Position numbers and translations under genes: made by a program | Part shown: piece by piece, positions 16,681 through 25,304 of the stretch | How the letters are laid out: each line of letters opens with the position of its first letter | Position numbering within the stretch: position 1 is the stretch's first letter | NCBI RefSeq assembly: GCF_900291465.1 | Contig: NZ_LT985808.1 | Location: 1,543,912-1,607,911 of the forward strand | DNA: 64,000 nucleotides | Direction of reading: 5' to 3' | Origin: Bacteroides sp. Marseille-P3684 | GTDB lineage: Bacteria; Bacteroidota; Bacteroidia; Bacteroidales; Bacteroidaceae | Notes under the pieces: model-generated | What the model was told of the DNA's origin: nothing | What the model saw: the letters and a program-made list of their open reading frames with translations, nothing else | Database searches by the model: none

Positions 16681-17757
16681 ATGAAAAAAGTAGCATTAAT
16701 TTCAGGAATCACCGGTCAGGACGGTTCGTTCTTGGCCGAGTATCTGTTGGAGAAAGGGTATGAGGTGCATGGCATTCTGCGCCGTTCCTCATCGTTTAAC
16801 ACCGGACGCATCGAGCATCTGTACTTGGACGAGTGGGTGCGCGACATGAAGAAAAGCCGGCTCGTGAACTTGCATTGGGGCGACATGACGGATTCCAGTT
16901 CGCTCATCCGCATCATTGCGCAGGTGAAACCCGATGAAATTTATAACCTGGCTGCACAGAGTCATGTGAAAGTCAGCTTTGACGTACCTGAATATACGGC
17001 AGAGGCGGATGCACTCGGGACGTTGCGTCTGCTGGAGGCAGTGCGCATCTGCGGACTGGAGAAGACCTGCCGCATCTACCAGGCATCCACTTCCGAGCTT
17101 TTCGGTAAGGTGCAGGAAATTCCCCAGCGCGAGACGACTCCTTTCTATCCGCGTTCTCCCTATGGAGTGGCCAAGCAGTATGGTTTCTGGATAACGAAGA
17201 ACTACCGCGAGAGCTATGGCATGTATTGCGTGAACGGCATCCTGTTCAACCACGAGAGTGAACGTCGCGGCGAGAACTTCGTCACACGTAAGATTACCTT
17301 GGCGGCAGCCCGCATCGCCCAGGGACATCAGGACAAACTCTATCTGGGTAACCTCGACGCACGCCGCGACTGGGGCTATGCCAAGGACTATGTGGAGTGC
17401 ATGTGGTTGATTCTCCAGCACGAGACTCCCGAGGACTTTGTCATTGCAACCGGTGAGATGCACACCGTGCGTGAGTTCTGTACCCTGGCATTCCACGAGG
17501 TCGGCATCGACTTGCGTTGGGAAGGCGAAGGGGTGGACGAGAAGGGCATCGACACGGCTACCGGACGGGTGCTGGTGGAGGTCGACCCGAAGTATTTCCG
17601 TCCCTGCGAAGTCGAGCAGCTGTTGGGTGACCCGACCAAGGCAAAGACACTCCTGGGCTGGAATCCGCAAAAGACGTCCTTTGCCGAACTGGTGCGTATC
17701 ATGGTTGCCCATGACATGCGTTTCGTAAAGAAGCTGCACCTGAAGGCGAACCTGTGA
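16681..17757 (+). CDS. gmd: GDP-mannose 4,6-dehydratase
   Basis: Cytoplasmic short-chain dehydrogenase/reductase that makes GDP-4-keto-6-deoxymannose. 358 residues. The NADP-binding loop is [23 protein letters not shown]; the catalytic triad is visible as the STSELFG segment and the [13 protein letters not shown] Tyr-Lys pair. [17 protein letters not shown] and [18 protein letters not shown] are family signatures of substrate binding. It is followed by fcl 24 bp later, so the two act in sequence and are probably one transcript. In Bacteroides, GDP-fucose decorates capsules and O-glycosylated proteins. Confidence 0.98.
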   Translation: MKKVALISGITGQDGSFLAEYLLEKGYEVHGILRRSSSFNTGRIEHLYLDEWVRDMKKSRLVNLHWGDMTDSSSLIRIIAQVKPDEIYNLAAQSHVKVSFDVPEYTAEADALGTLRLLEAVRICGLEKTCRIYQASTSELFGKVQEIPQRETTPFYPRSPYGVAKQYGFWITKNYRESYGMYCVNGILFNHESERRGENFVTRKITLAAARIAQGHQDKLYLGNLDARRDWGYAKDYVECMWLILQHETPEDFVIATGEMHTVREFCTLAFHEVGIDLRWEGEGVDEKGIDTATGRVLVEVDPKYFRPCEVEQLLGDPTKAKTLLGWNPQKTSFAELVRIMVAHDMRFVKKLHLKANL

Positions 17758-17781
17758 TTTGGATAATTGGAAATCGTAAAA

Positions 17782-18855
17782 ATGGATAAGAACACAAAGA
17801 TATACGTGGCAGGACATCGCGGACTGGTGGGTTCTGCCATCTGGAACAACCTGAAGCAAAAAGGGTATACCCGGCTGGTGGGGCGCACTCATGCCGAGCT
17901 AGATTTGCTTGACGTGGCTGCTGTGCGCCGTTTCTTTGATGAAGAACAGCCGGAAGCCGTCATCCTGGCTGCCGCTCATGTGGGAGGTATCTGGGCAAAC
18001 CTGCATCAGCGTGCCGACTTTATCTGGCAGAACCTGCAGATTCAGCAGAATGTCATCGGTGAGAGCTATCGTCACGGGGTGAAGAAGCTGGTCTTCCTGG
18101 GCAGCACTTGCATCTATCCGCGGGAGGCTCCGCAACCGATCAAGGAGGAAGCCCTGCTCACCTCACCGCTGGAGTACACCAACGAGCCGTATGCCATCGC
18201 CAAGATTGCCGGACTGAAGATGTGCGAGAGCTTTAACTTGCAATACGGGACCAACTACATCGCCGTGATGCCTACCAACCTCTACGGTCCGAACGACAAC
18301 TTCCATCTGGAAAACAGCCATGTGCTGCCTGCCATGGTACGGAAGATTCACCTGGCGCATTGCCTGTCGGAAGGCAACTGGGAGGCTGTACGGCACGACC
18401 TGAATCTCCGTCCGGTGGAGGGTGTCGACGGTTCTGCTGCCGACGCAGAGATACTCGAAGTGCTGGCACACTATGGCATAGCTCCCGGCGTGGTGACGCT
18501 GTGGGGAACGGGGACGCCGCTGCGTGAGTTCCTGTGGAGCGAAGAGATGGCAGATGCCACGGTCTTCGTGATGGAGCATGTCGATTTTGCAGATACGTAT
18601 GCACCCGGTTCACAAGAGGTGCGCAACTGCCACATCAACATTGGTACAGGCAAGGAGATTACCATCCGCCGGTTGGCTGAGCTGATTGCCGGTACGGTGG
18701 GCTTCAAGGGTGAAATCCGTTGGGATGCGTCGAAGCCGGACGGTACCCTGCGCAAGCTGACCGACGTGAGCAAGCTGCATGCCCTCGGCTGGCACCACAC
18801 CATCGAGATTGAGGAAGGTGTCCGCCGTATGTACGACTGGTATCTGGGACGATAA
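17782..18855 (+). CDS. fcl: GDP-L-fucose synthase
   Basis: Performs the epimerisation and NADPH reduction of GDP-4-keto-6-deoxymannose to GDP-L-fucose. The start at ATG 17782 gives 357 residues, beginning MDKNTKIYVAGHRGLVGSAI; an in-frame TTG at 17767 is less likely. Signatures: GHRGLVGSAIWNNL (NADP loop), LGSTCIYPREAPQPI, the YTNEPYAIAKIAG Tyr-Lys pair and MPTNLYGPNDNFHLENSHVLPA. At 357 it is longer than the E. coli enzyme (321) because of an insert around LNLRPVEGVDGSAADAEILEVL, a form common in Bacteroidales. Directly downstream of gmd. Confidence 0.97.
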   Translation: MDKNTKIYVAGHRGLVGSAIWNNLKQKGYTRLVGRTHAELDLLDVAAVRRFFDEEQPEAVILAAAHVGGIWANLHQRADFIWQNLQIQQNVIGESYRHGVKKLVFLGSTCIYPREAPQPIKEEALLTSPLEYTNEPYAIAKIAGLKMCESFNLQYGTNYIAVMPTNLYGPNDNFHLENSHVLPAMVRKIHLAHCLSEGNWEAVRHDLNLRPVEGVDGSAADAEILEVLAHYGIAPGVVTLWGTGTPLREFLWSEEMADATVFVMEHVDFADTYAPGSQEVRNCHINIGTGKEITIRRLAELIAGTVGFKGEIRWDASKPDGTLRKLTDVSKLHALGWHHTIEIEEGVRRMYDWYLGR

Positions 18856-18875
18856 GTACGAGCTGACTAATAAAG

Positions 18876-18931
18876 AAAGGGGACAAGCTGATGAGGTCTG
18901 GAGTGATTCGCCTCGTCTGCTTGTCCCCTTT
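18876..18931. terminator. Shared terminator between fcl and the NADH dehydrogenase
   Basis: AAAGGGGACAAGC (18876-18888) pairs with GCTTGTCCCCTTT (18919-18931). It lies between two convergent genes, with A/T tails on both sides. Confidence 0.85.
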
Positions 18932-18936
18932 GTTTC

Positions 18937-20262
18937 CTATTTCAGGTGTACGGTGGCTTCCCGTTGTTCACGGTCGATGACCACTTTCGCCTTCTTGGCA
19001 TAGATGATGGAGCGTAACGAGTGCTCGTAGGTGAAGTAGTTCCACATCCAGTTGAGCAGCACGTTCATCTTGTTGCGCACGCCCAGGATGGAACGCAGAT
19101 GCACGACCAGCCAGAGCACCCAGGCGAACCATCCCTGGAACTTCATCGCTCCCAGCTCCACCACGGCTTTGTTTCGTCCGACGGTCGCCATGGTGCCCAG
19201 ATTCCGGTAGGCGAACGGTTGCATTGGTTCACCTTTAGCCAGCCGTTTCAGGTTGCGTGCCAACAGACGTCCTTGCTGGATGGCGACTTGTGCCAGCTGC
19301 GGATGTCCGTTGGGATAGCGGGTGTCGGCTGTCATGAGTGCCTGGTCGCCGATGCAGAACACGTCGTCCATGCCTTCCACCCGGTTGAACGCGTCAACCT
19401 TGATTCGTCTTCCTCTGCCGAGACAGTCGGCAGGCATGTTCTCCACGATGTTTGCCTGGATTCCGCTGACCCAGATGAACGTACGGCTCGGGATGGACTC
19501 TCCGCCTTCGAGGCACACGCGGTAGTCCTTGTAGTCCAGCACGCGGGTGTTCACCCTCACCTCCACACCCATCTGTTCCAAGAACTTCCGGGCTTTCTCC
19601 GATGACACCGACGACATGGCTGCCAGCAGACGGCTGCCTGCTTCAATCAGGATGACGCGCACCTCGCTCATGTCCATCTCCGGATAATCCTTCGGGAAGA
19701 TGTAACGCTTCATTTCCGCCAGTGCACCGGCAATCTCCACACCGGTGGCACCGCCTCCCACAATCACGATGGTGCGCAGTTCCCGACGTTCTTCAGCCGT
19801 TGCGCAGGTGATGCTCCGTTCGAAGTTGCCCAACAAGGCATTGCGCAGGCCCATGGCCTCGGAGAGTGTCTTCATTGGGATGGCTTCCCGTTCCACGGCC
19901 TGGTTGCCGAAGAAGTTGGATGTAGCGCCGGCTGCCAGCACTAGGTAGTCATATTCCACCTTGCCGATGGAAGTCTGCAACAGCTTCTTTTCGGGCCAGA
20001 TGACCCTTGCTTCCGCCAGGCGGAAGTAGATATCCTTGTTTCGTTTGAAAAGCTTACGGAAGGGGAACGCGATGGAGCTGGGTTCCAGTCCCGATGCCGC
20101 CACCTGGTAAATCAGGGGAGGGAACTGGTGGTAGTTGTTGCGGTCAATCAGGATTACCTGGAACCCGGAGTTATGCAACTCATTGGCAAGCTTCAGACCG
20201 CCGAAGCCGCCACCTACAATGACCACACGTTTGCGGTCGGTTCGTTCAATGTTTAAACTCAT
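18937..20262 (-). CDS. Type II NADH:quinone oxidoreductase
   Basis: Peripheral membrane flavoprotein passing electrons from NADH to quinone without proton pumping. The ATG at 20262 (441 residues) is preferred over the 55-codon extension, as MSLNIERTDRKRVVIVGGGFGG begins the FAD-binding fold. Signatures: GGGFGGLKLANEL (FAD), TIVIVGGGATGVEIAGALAEM (NAD) and CIGDQALMTADTRYPNGHPQLAQVAIQQGRLLARN (FAD again). After GTMATVGRNKAVVEL the C-terminal amphipathic/membrane portion (FAWVLWLVVHLRSILGVRNKMNVLLNWMWNYFTY) anchors it. It shares a terminator with fcl and is divergent from the ECF sigma gene. Confidence 0.93.
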   Translation of the reverse strand: MSLNIERTDRKRVVIVGGGFGGLKLANELHNSGFQVILIDRNNYHQFPPLIYQVAASGLEPSSIAFPFRKLFKRNKDIYFRLAEARVIWPEKKLLQTSIGKVEYDYLVLAAGATSNFFGNQAVEREAIPMKTLSEAMGLRNALLGNFERSITCATAEERRELRTIVIVGGGATGVEIAGALAEMKRYIFPKDYPEMDMSEVRVILIEAGSRLLAAMSSVSSEKARKFLEQMGVEVRVNTRVLDYKDYRVCLEGGESIPSRTFIWVSGIQANIVENMPADCLGRGRRIKVDAFNRVEGMDDVFCIGDQALMTADTRYPNGHPQLAQVAIQQGRLLARNLKRLAKGEPMQPFAYRNLGTMATVGRNKAVVELGAMKFQGWFAWVLWLVVHLRSILGVRNKMNVLLNWMWNYFTYEHSLRSIIYAKKAKVVIDREQREATVHLK

Positions 20263-20494
20263 AGTCGGTTGGTTATGATTGCGCAGCGAAGTTACGGCAA
20301 AAACGACGGAATATCCGCTGAATTTCGACAGATTTAACAGTCCCTTCAGACAGACTGGTGTATCCCTTGTTGCGCTCTGGTCCGTCCATGGGATAGTATA
20401 CCGTCGAGGAGGGAGTTCAAGGGGCAAATGGAAGAAAATGAAGGGACGGGTTGTTTTTCAGGGCATCGGATGCAGGTCGGTTGCAGTAAATACG

Positions 20495-20502
20495 TATATT
20501 TG
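20495..20502 (+). promoter_or_regulatory. -7 element for the ECF sigma gene
   Basis: TATATTTG, 38 bp before the ATG at 20541. No better start signal is seen in the 278 bp between the divergent genes. Confidence 0.55.
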
Positions 20503-20540
20503 TTGCTCCCTTAACTTATAACCTTCTTTAATCTTGATCG

Positions 20541-21065
20541 ATGCGGGACAAATCAAACGATAGACATACTTTCGAACAAGAGTTTGAGGCCTTGTTCAGG
20601 AAGAATTACGACAGACTCTACTACACGGCGTGCGATTGGGTCGAAGATGCCGAAGTGGCGCGTGATGTGGTGAGTGATGTATTCGGCGAATTGTGGGTGC
20701 ACTATGAACGGTTGCGCAATGAGAACTTGGACGCTTACCTGTTTCGGAGTGTACGGAATCGTTGTATGAACCACCTGCGCCATAAGGTCATAGAAGGTAA
20801 GTATCAGGATTATTTTCTGGCTATGAAAGTGGAAGCCATGGATGAGGATGAGGCTGAGAGGGAAGCACGGCTGCGGGAGATTGACCGGGTTATGGACAGC
20901 TTTACCAGTCAGACCCGTTTCATCTTTGAACAGTGCTACTTCGAAGGTCGGAAATACAAGGAGGTGGGCGATGAACTGAACATCAGTGTCAGCGCGGTTC
21001 ACAAGCACATGAACAAAGCTTTTGCAATGTTAAGAGCTGTTTTTAATAAGAAAAAGACAGACTGA
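20541..21065 (+). CDS. ECF-type sigma-70 factor
   Basis: 174 residues. Region 2 covers about 15-85: EFEALFRKNYDRLYYTACDWVEDAEVARDVVSDVFGELW, with LRNENLDAYLFRSVRNRCMNHLRHK as the next element. Region 4 is the C-terminal helix-turn-helix: RFIFEQCYFEGRKYKEVGDELNISVSAVHKHMNKAFAMLRAVF. Such Bacteroidetes family-1 sigma factors are held by a FecR-type anti-sigma factor at the inner membrane and freed when a TonB-dependent SusC with an extra N-terminal domain binds its ligand. Here the FecR gene follows at 51 bp and a SusC bearing that domain lies 9 kb away, convergent. Confidence 0.93.
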   Translation: MRDKSNDRHTFEQEFEALFRKNYDRLYYTACDWVEDAEVARDVVSDVFGELWVHYERLRNENLDAYLFRSVRNRCMNHLRHKVIEGKYQDYFLAMKVEAMDEDEAEREARLREIDRVMDSFTSQTRFIFEQCYFEGRKYKEVGDELNISVSAVHKHMNKAFAMLRAVFNKKKTD

Positions 21066-21116
21066 CCGGGTGTCTCTTCCGGTGAATGGGGTGTTTTATA
21101 GATAAATCTGATTAGT

Positions 21117-22262
21117 ATGGATACAGACGATAAAAAGGAACAGGCAGGCAGACTGACAATACAGCCTGTCGGAAACGGCTCAGATGAGGCGGAGCGTCAG
21201 TTGACAGAGGAGGATGCCCGTAGCGTGGTGTGGGCTCGCATGGCTCACGACAGGCATACGCGTCCCCGTCCGGATGCTGAGGCTGCCTGGCAACAGTTCC
21301 GGAGCGAGAGACAGCCGGTTCGTCCGAAAGTCGGGAAACGCACGTGGCAGATATGGGTGGCTGCGCTGGCTGGAGCGGCGGCAATGTGGATGGGTATGAT
21401 GGTCTATGATGCCTGGGTAGAACCTCGCTTGCAGGCTGTGCATGAGGTGATTGCCATGCAGCATGAGCAGACGCCCCAACAAGTGGTCTTGCACGATGCA
21501 GACGGAGTGGTGGACCTGACGGGACACGACTCGCTGTCGTACCGACTGGCGTCGTCAGTCGATGTAGAGCAGCCGAAGGAAGAAGCCGGAGCAGCAGGAT
21601 GGCTTCGGGTGCAACCTGTGACCTTGCAGAAGTTGTCCACTCCCCGGGGAATGGACTTTAAGGTGATTCTTCCCGATGGTTCGGAGGTATGGCTGAATGC
21701 CGAGAGTACCATCGAATTCCCGTCAGCATTCACGGAGAAGGAGCGTCGGGTAGTCTTGCACGGAGAGGCCTTCTTCAAGGTGGCACACGATAAACGTGCG
21801 CCGTTCTATGTGGAGACGGACCGCCTGAAGGTGCGTGTGCTGGGTACGGAATTCAACTTCCGGAATTACCGGGACGAGGAGGCACATGTGTCGCTGGTCA
21901 AAGGTAGTGTGGAAGTGATGCAGCCCGGAACGGATGAGGCTGTGGCGCGTCTGCAACCCGGACAGGAGGCTTGCTGGAACGAAGCCGGTCAGGTGGTCGA
22001 TGTGCATGCGGTTGACACGTTTGCAGTGACTCAGTGGGTGCAAGGCTTCTTCTATTTTGATGATGCGCCTCTCAAGACCATCTTGCGTGAGGTCGGACGC
22101 TGGTACAACCTGGGTGTCGTGTTCCGCAATGCGTCATACCTGGATTACCGGGTACACTTCAGCGCTTCGCGCAACGAGGAGGTGGAGCAGCTGGTCGACT
22201 ATCTGAACCGCTTGCGCAAATTCAAGGTCCGGAAGGAGGGAGTGAACCTGGTGGTCGAGTGA
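21117..22262 (+). CDS. FecR-type anti-sigma factor
   Basis: 381 residues, one transmembrane helix at about 79-100 (WQIWVAALAGAAAMWMGMMVYDAWV). The first 75 residues are cytoplasmic and would hold the sigma factor. The periplasmic part carries a FecR domain (about 165-265: TLQKLSTPRGMDFKVILPDGSEVWLNAESTIEFPSAF...GEAFFKVAHDKRAPFYVETDRLKVRVLGTEFNFR) and a C-terminal DUF4974 domain (about 305-381, APLKTILREVGRWYNLGVVF). The partner signal is expected from the STN domain of the SusC-like protein. A terminator follows at once, so sigma and FecR form a two-gene unit. Confidence 0.93.
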   Translation: MDTDDKKEQAGRLTIQPVGNGSDEAERQLTEEDARSVVWARMAHDRHTRPRPDAEAAWQQFRSERQPVRPKVGKRTWQIWVAALAGAAAMWMGMMVYDAWVEPRLQAVHEVIAMQHEQTPQQVVLHDADGVVDLTGHDSLSYRLASSVDVEQPKEEAGAAGWLRVQPVTLQKLSTPRGMDFKVILPDGSEVWLNAESTIEFPSAFTEKERRVVLHGEAFFKVAHDKRAPFYVETDRLKVRVLGTEFNFRNYRDEEAHVSLVKGSVEVMQPGTDEAVARLQPGQEACWNEAGQVVDVHAVDTFAVTQWVQGFFYFDDAPLKTILREVGRWYNLGVVFRNASYLDYRVHFSASRNEEVEQLVDYLNRLRKFKVRKEGVNLVVE

Positions 22263-22286
22263 CGGCTCTCTTATCAGTCAGATACA

Positions 22287-22344
22287 ACAAGACACCCGCA
22301 CAGGAGGTTTGCCGGAAGGTTTGCCCGATGTGTGGGTGTCTTGT
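22287..22344. terminator. Shared terminator between fecR and the TlpA gene
   Basis: ACAAGACACCCGCACA (22287-22302) pairs with TGTGTGGGTGTCTTGT (22329-22344), one G:T pair. T and A tails make it usable in both directions. Confidence 0.85.
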
Positions 22345-22369
22345 TTATATAGAGCTTCAGAACTGTTGC

Positions 22370-23476
22370 TTATTTCAGAAGTGTGGGAAGGAGGGTCATC
22401 AGACTGTCGCCCCGCAGGTCACGGGCTACAATCTTGCCGTCCTTGATAAGTACGGTGGCAGGGATGGCACTGACTCCGTAGAGCCGGGCGCCTTCACAGT
22501 CCCAACCTTTCAGGTCAGACATTTGCGGCCAGGACAGTTTGAGTTGGTCAATGGCTTTCTTCCAAGCCTCGGCATTGTCGTCCAATGAGACTCCTACGAT
22601 TTCAAAGCCTTGGTTGTGGAACTTCTCATAGGCTGTTTTTACGTGAGGCATCTCTGCCCGGCACGGTCCGCACCAGCTTGCCCAGAAGTCAATCATGGTT
22701 ACTTTGTGTGCCTTTACGACATCGGCAAGAGAGAGCTTCTCTCCATTGGAAGTCTGTAGGGTGAAGTCGGTGAATGGCTGTCCGATGGCGGTGCGTTGCA
22801 TCCGTTCATATTGTTCCTTGATACCTTGCAGCTCCGCCGTCATGTACATGGGTGGAACTTGACCGATGAGGTTCACGAATGTGGTATCCGGGAAGCGGTC
22901 GCCGAACATTTGCAGCGTATAGGCACCGGCTACTGTCTGAATCTCCTTCCGTGCGAAGTCGATGCGTAGCTTTTCAATCCTGGCGGACAGGTCCCGGTCC
23001 TGCTGTTCCAGTTCGGCACGTTTGTCAGGTGTCAGTGTCGAGTCTTGCAAGGCATGGTAGATGTCCATGGATTGTCCGCAGAGCTGTTCGTCTTCGTTGT
23101 GGAAGGCTGCCCACCGTTCATTGGCAGGAGACCCCTTGATGTCATATTGGTAGGTGCCCGGAGTAAGATGGACGCTGAGTCGGGCATTTTCCAACACGAG
23201 TTCCACGGACGTGCCTTCTCCCTTTATCGGACGATAGGACAGGTAGCGCATGGCAGCCGTATCCTGTTTTCCTTCCAGTACGAACTTCCCTTCCTCGACG
23301 AATGTGGTTTGCTGAACTTGTGGTTGCATGCCATCAAAGTAAATCAGTTCTACGGTGTCGCCGTCGGCGGCATTGTCTACGGTGCCTTCAAGGATGTATC
23401 CTTTGGACGATTGGCACCCTGTCCAGGTCAGCAGTCCGATGCAGGCTGCTGCGCCTAATAACTTTTTATTTCTCAT
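22370..23476 (-). CDS. TlpA-type thioredoxin lipoprotein with DUF4369
   Basis: 368 residues. Lipoprotein signal MRNKKLLGAAACIGLLTWTGCQ, then a DUF4369 domain (about 28-120), a helical linker, and a C-terminal AhpC/TSA-TlpA thioredoxin domain (about 230-368) with the active site WASWCGPCRAEMPH. It would reduce or form disulfides in periplasmic clients. It is the last gene of the leftward SusC operon, separated by 30 bp from a second TlpA gene that carries a different active-site dipeptide (GM). Confidence 0.88.
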   Translation of the reverse strand: MRNKKLLGAAACIGLLTWTGCQSSKGYILEGTVDNAADGDTVELIYFDGMQPQVQQTTFVEEGKFVLEGKQDTAAMRYLSYRPIKGEGTSVELVLENARLSVHLTPGTYQYDIKGSPANERWAAFHNEDEQLCGQSMDIYHALQDSTLTPDKRAELEQQDRDLSARIEKLRIDFARKEIQTVAGAYTLQMFGDRFPDTTFVNLIGQVPPMYMTAELQGIKEQYERMQRTAIGQPFTDFTLQTSNGEKLSLADVVKAHKVTMIDFWASWCGPCRAEMPHVKTAYEKFHNQGFEIVGVSLDDNAEAWKKAIDQLKLSWPQMSDLKGWDCEGARLYGVSAIPATVLIKDGKIVARDLRGDSLMTLLPTLLK

Positions 23477-23506
23477 AAGTTTATGTGATAAGAGTCTGTT
23501 CTGAGT

Positions 23507-24592
23507 TTAGTGGATGTACTCGCTGAGCAGGCGTTCGATGTCCTGCGGGTTGGAGGCTGCCTGTACCACCTTTCCGTCGGGGGCGATGAAGAGCAGGTAG
23601 GGCACGCCGTTCCCGACCTGATACTTGTGGAAGAAGTCATCGAATCCCTGTTTGGTGAGGCGGTACTGTTGCCAGGGCATGTGCTTTTTGGCAACTGCAT
23701 TGCGCCATGCTGCCTCTTTTTCGTCACAGGAGACGGCGAGGACGGTCAATCCCCGGTCGGCATACTGTCGCTCCACAGCCTGTAGCTCGGGCATGGCAGC
23801 CAGACACATGCCGCACCATGATGCCCAGAAATCCACGATGACCCATTTCCCCTTGGGGAGAATGTCTTTCAGAGTCGTCGTCTTGCCTTGCAGGTCGGTC
23901 AGGTCCAGATTGACCAATGTTGCACCCCGGGTGGTATGCCGGGCATATTGCAGCTTTTCGTTGAACTCTCTCATCCGTTCTGGTGCTTCCGGAACACGGA
24001 TGTGTGCAGCCAGGTAATCCACCTGTTCCGTAGTGAGCTTATATCCCCGTTCCAGCAGTTGGTTGGCCAGGTAGACGGCGATTAGCGAGGTCGGGTTCGT
24101 ACGGATGAACTCCCATTGTGCCTGTTCTTCTTCCTCCGGACGGTAGTTAGCCAGCAAGCGCTGGTACGCTGTGAAGTCGGCTTGTGGCTTTCCGCCCACG
24201 ATGTCAAACGTGAAGTCGTAGTTCTTCTCACCGGCATACGGATAGCGTTCCGCTCGGACCTGCTGTTCCGGGGCAGTCAGGAAGAAGGAGGTGTAGCTCC
24301 ACTGGATGGAGTCGTTGCTCCATCCTCGTCGCTCTATCTGTTTCAGGTTGTTGGTGATGAGCGTGCACAGCTGGGGACGGTTGATGGTACCCGTCAGGCG
24401 GAAATGTCCGTCCTTTGCCGTGGTTGTGGCAAGAGTCTTGCTGGGCATTGTCTCTCCAGTAAGAATGGATACTTCCACCCCGTCGGGCAGATTTGTGATG
24501 TTGCCCTCTACCACGAATGTCTTTTCTTGAGCCTGAAGGACGGAGAGACTCAGCAGTCCGCCCAGCAAGCCTGCATGGATTCTTTTGTTCAT
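23507..24592 (-). CDS. TlpA-type thioredoxin protein (CGMC active site)
   Basis: 361 residues with a signal peptide (MNKRIHAGLLGGLLSLSVLQAQ), an N-terminal beta-rich DUF4369-like part and a C-terminal thioredoxin domain at about 220-361. The active site reads WASWCGMCLAAMPELQ, whereas the neighbouring paralogue has CGPC; the dipeptide tunes redox potential, so the two may serve different oxidation states or clients. It follows FISUMP at 8 bp and precedes the other TlpA gene at 30 bp. The role within a SusCD unit is not established. Confidence 0.85.
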   Translation of the reverse strand: MNKRIHAGLLGGLLSLSVLQAQEKTFVVEGNITNLPDGVEVSILTGETMPSKTLATTTAKDGHFRLTGTINRPQLCTLITNNLKQIERRGWSNDSIQWSYTSFFLTAPEQQVRAERYPYAGEKNYDFTFDIVGGKPQADFTAYQRLLANYRPEEEEQAQWEFIRTNPTSLIAVYLANQLLERGYKLTTEQVDYLAAHIRVPEAPERMREFNEKLQYARHTTRGATLVNLDLTDLQGKTTTLKDILPKGKWVIVDFWASWCGMCLAAMPELQAVERQYADRGLTVLAVSCDEKEAAWRNAVAKKHMPWQQYRLTKQGFDDFFHKYQVGNGVPYLLFIAPDGKVVQAASNPQDIERLLSEYIH

Positions 24593-24600
24593 GATTGTCT

Positions 24601-25290
24601 TTATTGTGCGTCGCGCACGAAACGGACGCTCAGGTAGTAATTCTGGATATTGATACTTTCTCGGTAAACTTGTGGACGGTTGTACATGATTTTGCGGTAG
24701 AAGTAGTATTCGCCCGCCTTGCTGGCATCCTTCGTCTGACTCCAGAAATAGCCGAAGCTGCCCATATGGCGGTAGTTCGCGCCATCTCCGTTGGCATCGA
24801 AATAGGTGTTGTAGTAGCCGCCCATGAGGAGGTTGAGTCCACTGCCGGCCTCATCCTGTTGCATGACGAGTCCGGCTGCGCCTCTCCAACCGTATTGCTG
24901 GAGTTCATCGGAGGAGGAGTTCAGGGCTGCCTCCAGGCGGTTCCAGTCTTCATCCGTCGGGAGGCGCCATCCTTTCGGAACAGCTTCTTTAGCTCCTTCG
25001 AAGGTGTACAGGTAACCGTACTTGGGGAGGTTGGCTTCCGAGTAGGTTACCGAGCTTCCGTGAGTCTCCGGATAGATGAAGCAGGAGCCTTCCCCGGTAT
25101 CATAGTGTGCATTCTCTACGGTCCAATCGAGTCCGTTGAAGCGTACCCAGTGATATTCATACTGGTCCCGAGGGTCCACGAAAGTACCGGAAGTCTCAGG
25201 CTTTACATTCGGCAGGTATTCTTCCTTGTCGTCCTGACAGGCTGCAAGCAGAACGGTCAGGCAGAGACAACTGATTTGTAGTAGTTTCAT
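24601..25290 (-). CDS. FISUMP-domain lipoprotein
   Basis: 229 residues. Lipoprotein signal MKLLQISCLCLTVLLAACQD. From about residue 40 it follows the Fibrobacter succinogenes major paralogous (FISUMP, TIGR02145-like) pattern: YEYHWVRFNGLDWTVENAHYDTGEG, YLYTFEGAKEAVPKGWRLPTDEDWNRLEAAL, a glycine-rich segment and the closing YYLSVRFVRDAQ. These surface or periplasmic proteins have no agreed activity. The gene lies 14 bp past the lipoprotein gene and 8 bp before the CGMC TlpA gene, within the SusC operon. Confidence 0.85.
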   Translation of the reverse strand: MKLLQISCLCLTVLLAACQDDKEEYLPNVKPETSGTFVDPRDQYEYHWVRFNGLDWTVENAHYDTGEGSCFIYPETHGSSVTYSEANLPKYGYLYTFEGAKEAVPKGWRLPTDEDWNRLEAALNSSSDELQQYGWRGAAGLVMQQDEAGSGLNLLMGGYYNTYFDANGDGANYRHMGSFGYFWSQTKDASKAGEYYFYRKIMYNRPQVYRESINIQNYYLSVRFVRDAQ

Positions 25291-25304
25291 AATCGGTCGA
25301 TAAA

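Noticed and set aside
20263-20427. 55-codon N-terminal extension of the NADH dehydrogenase
   Set aside because: The FAD-binding fold begins just after the ATG at 20262 and the extension has no homology or signal peptide.
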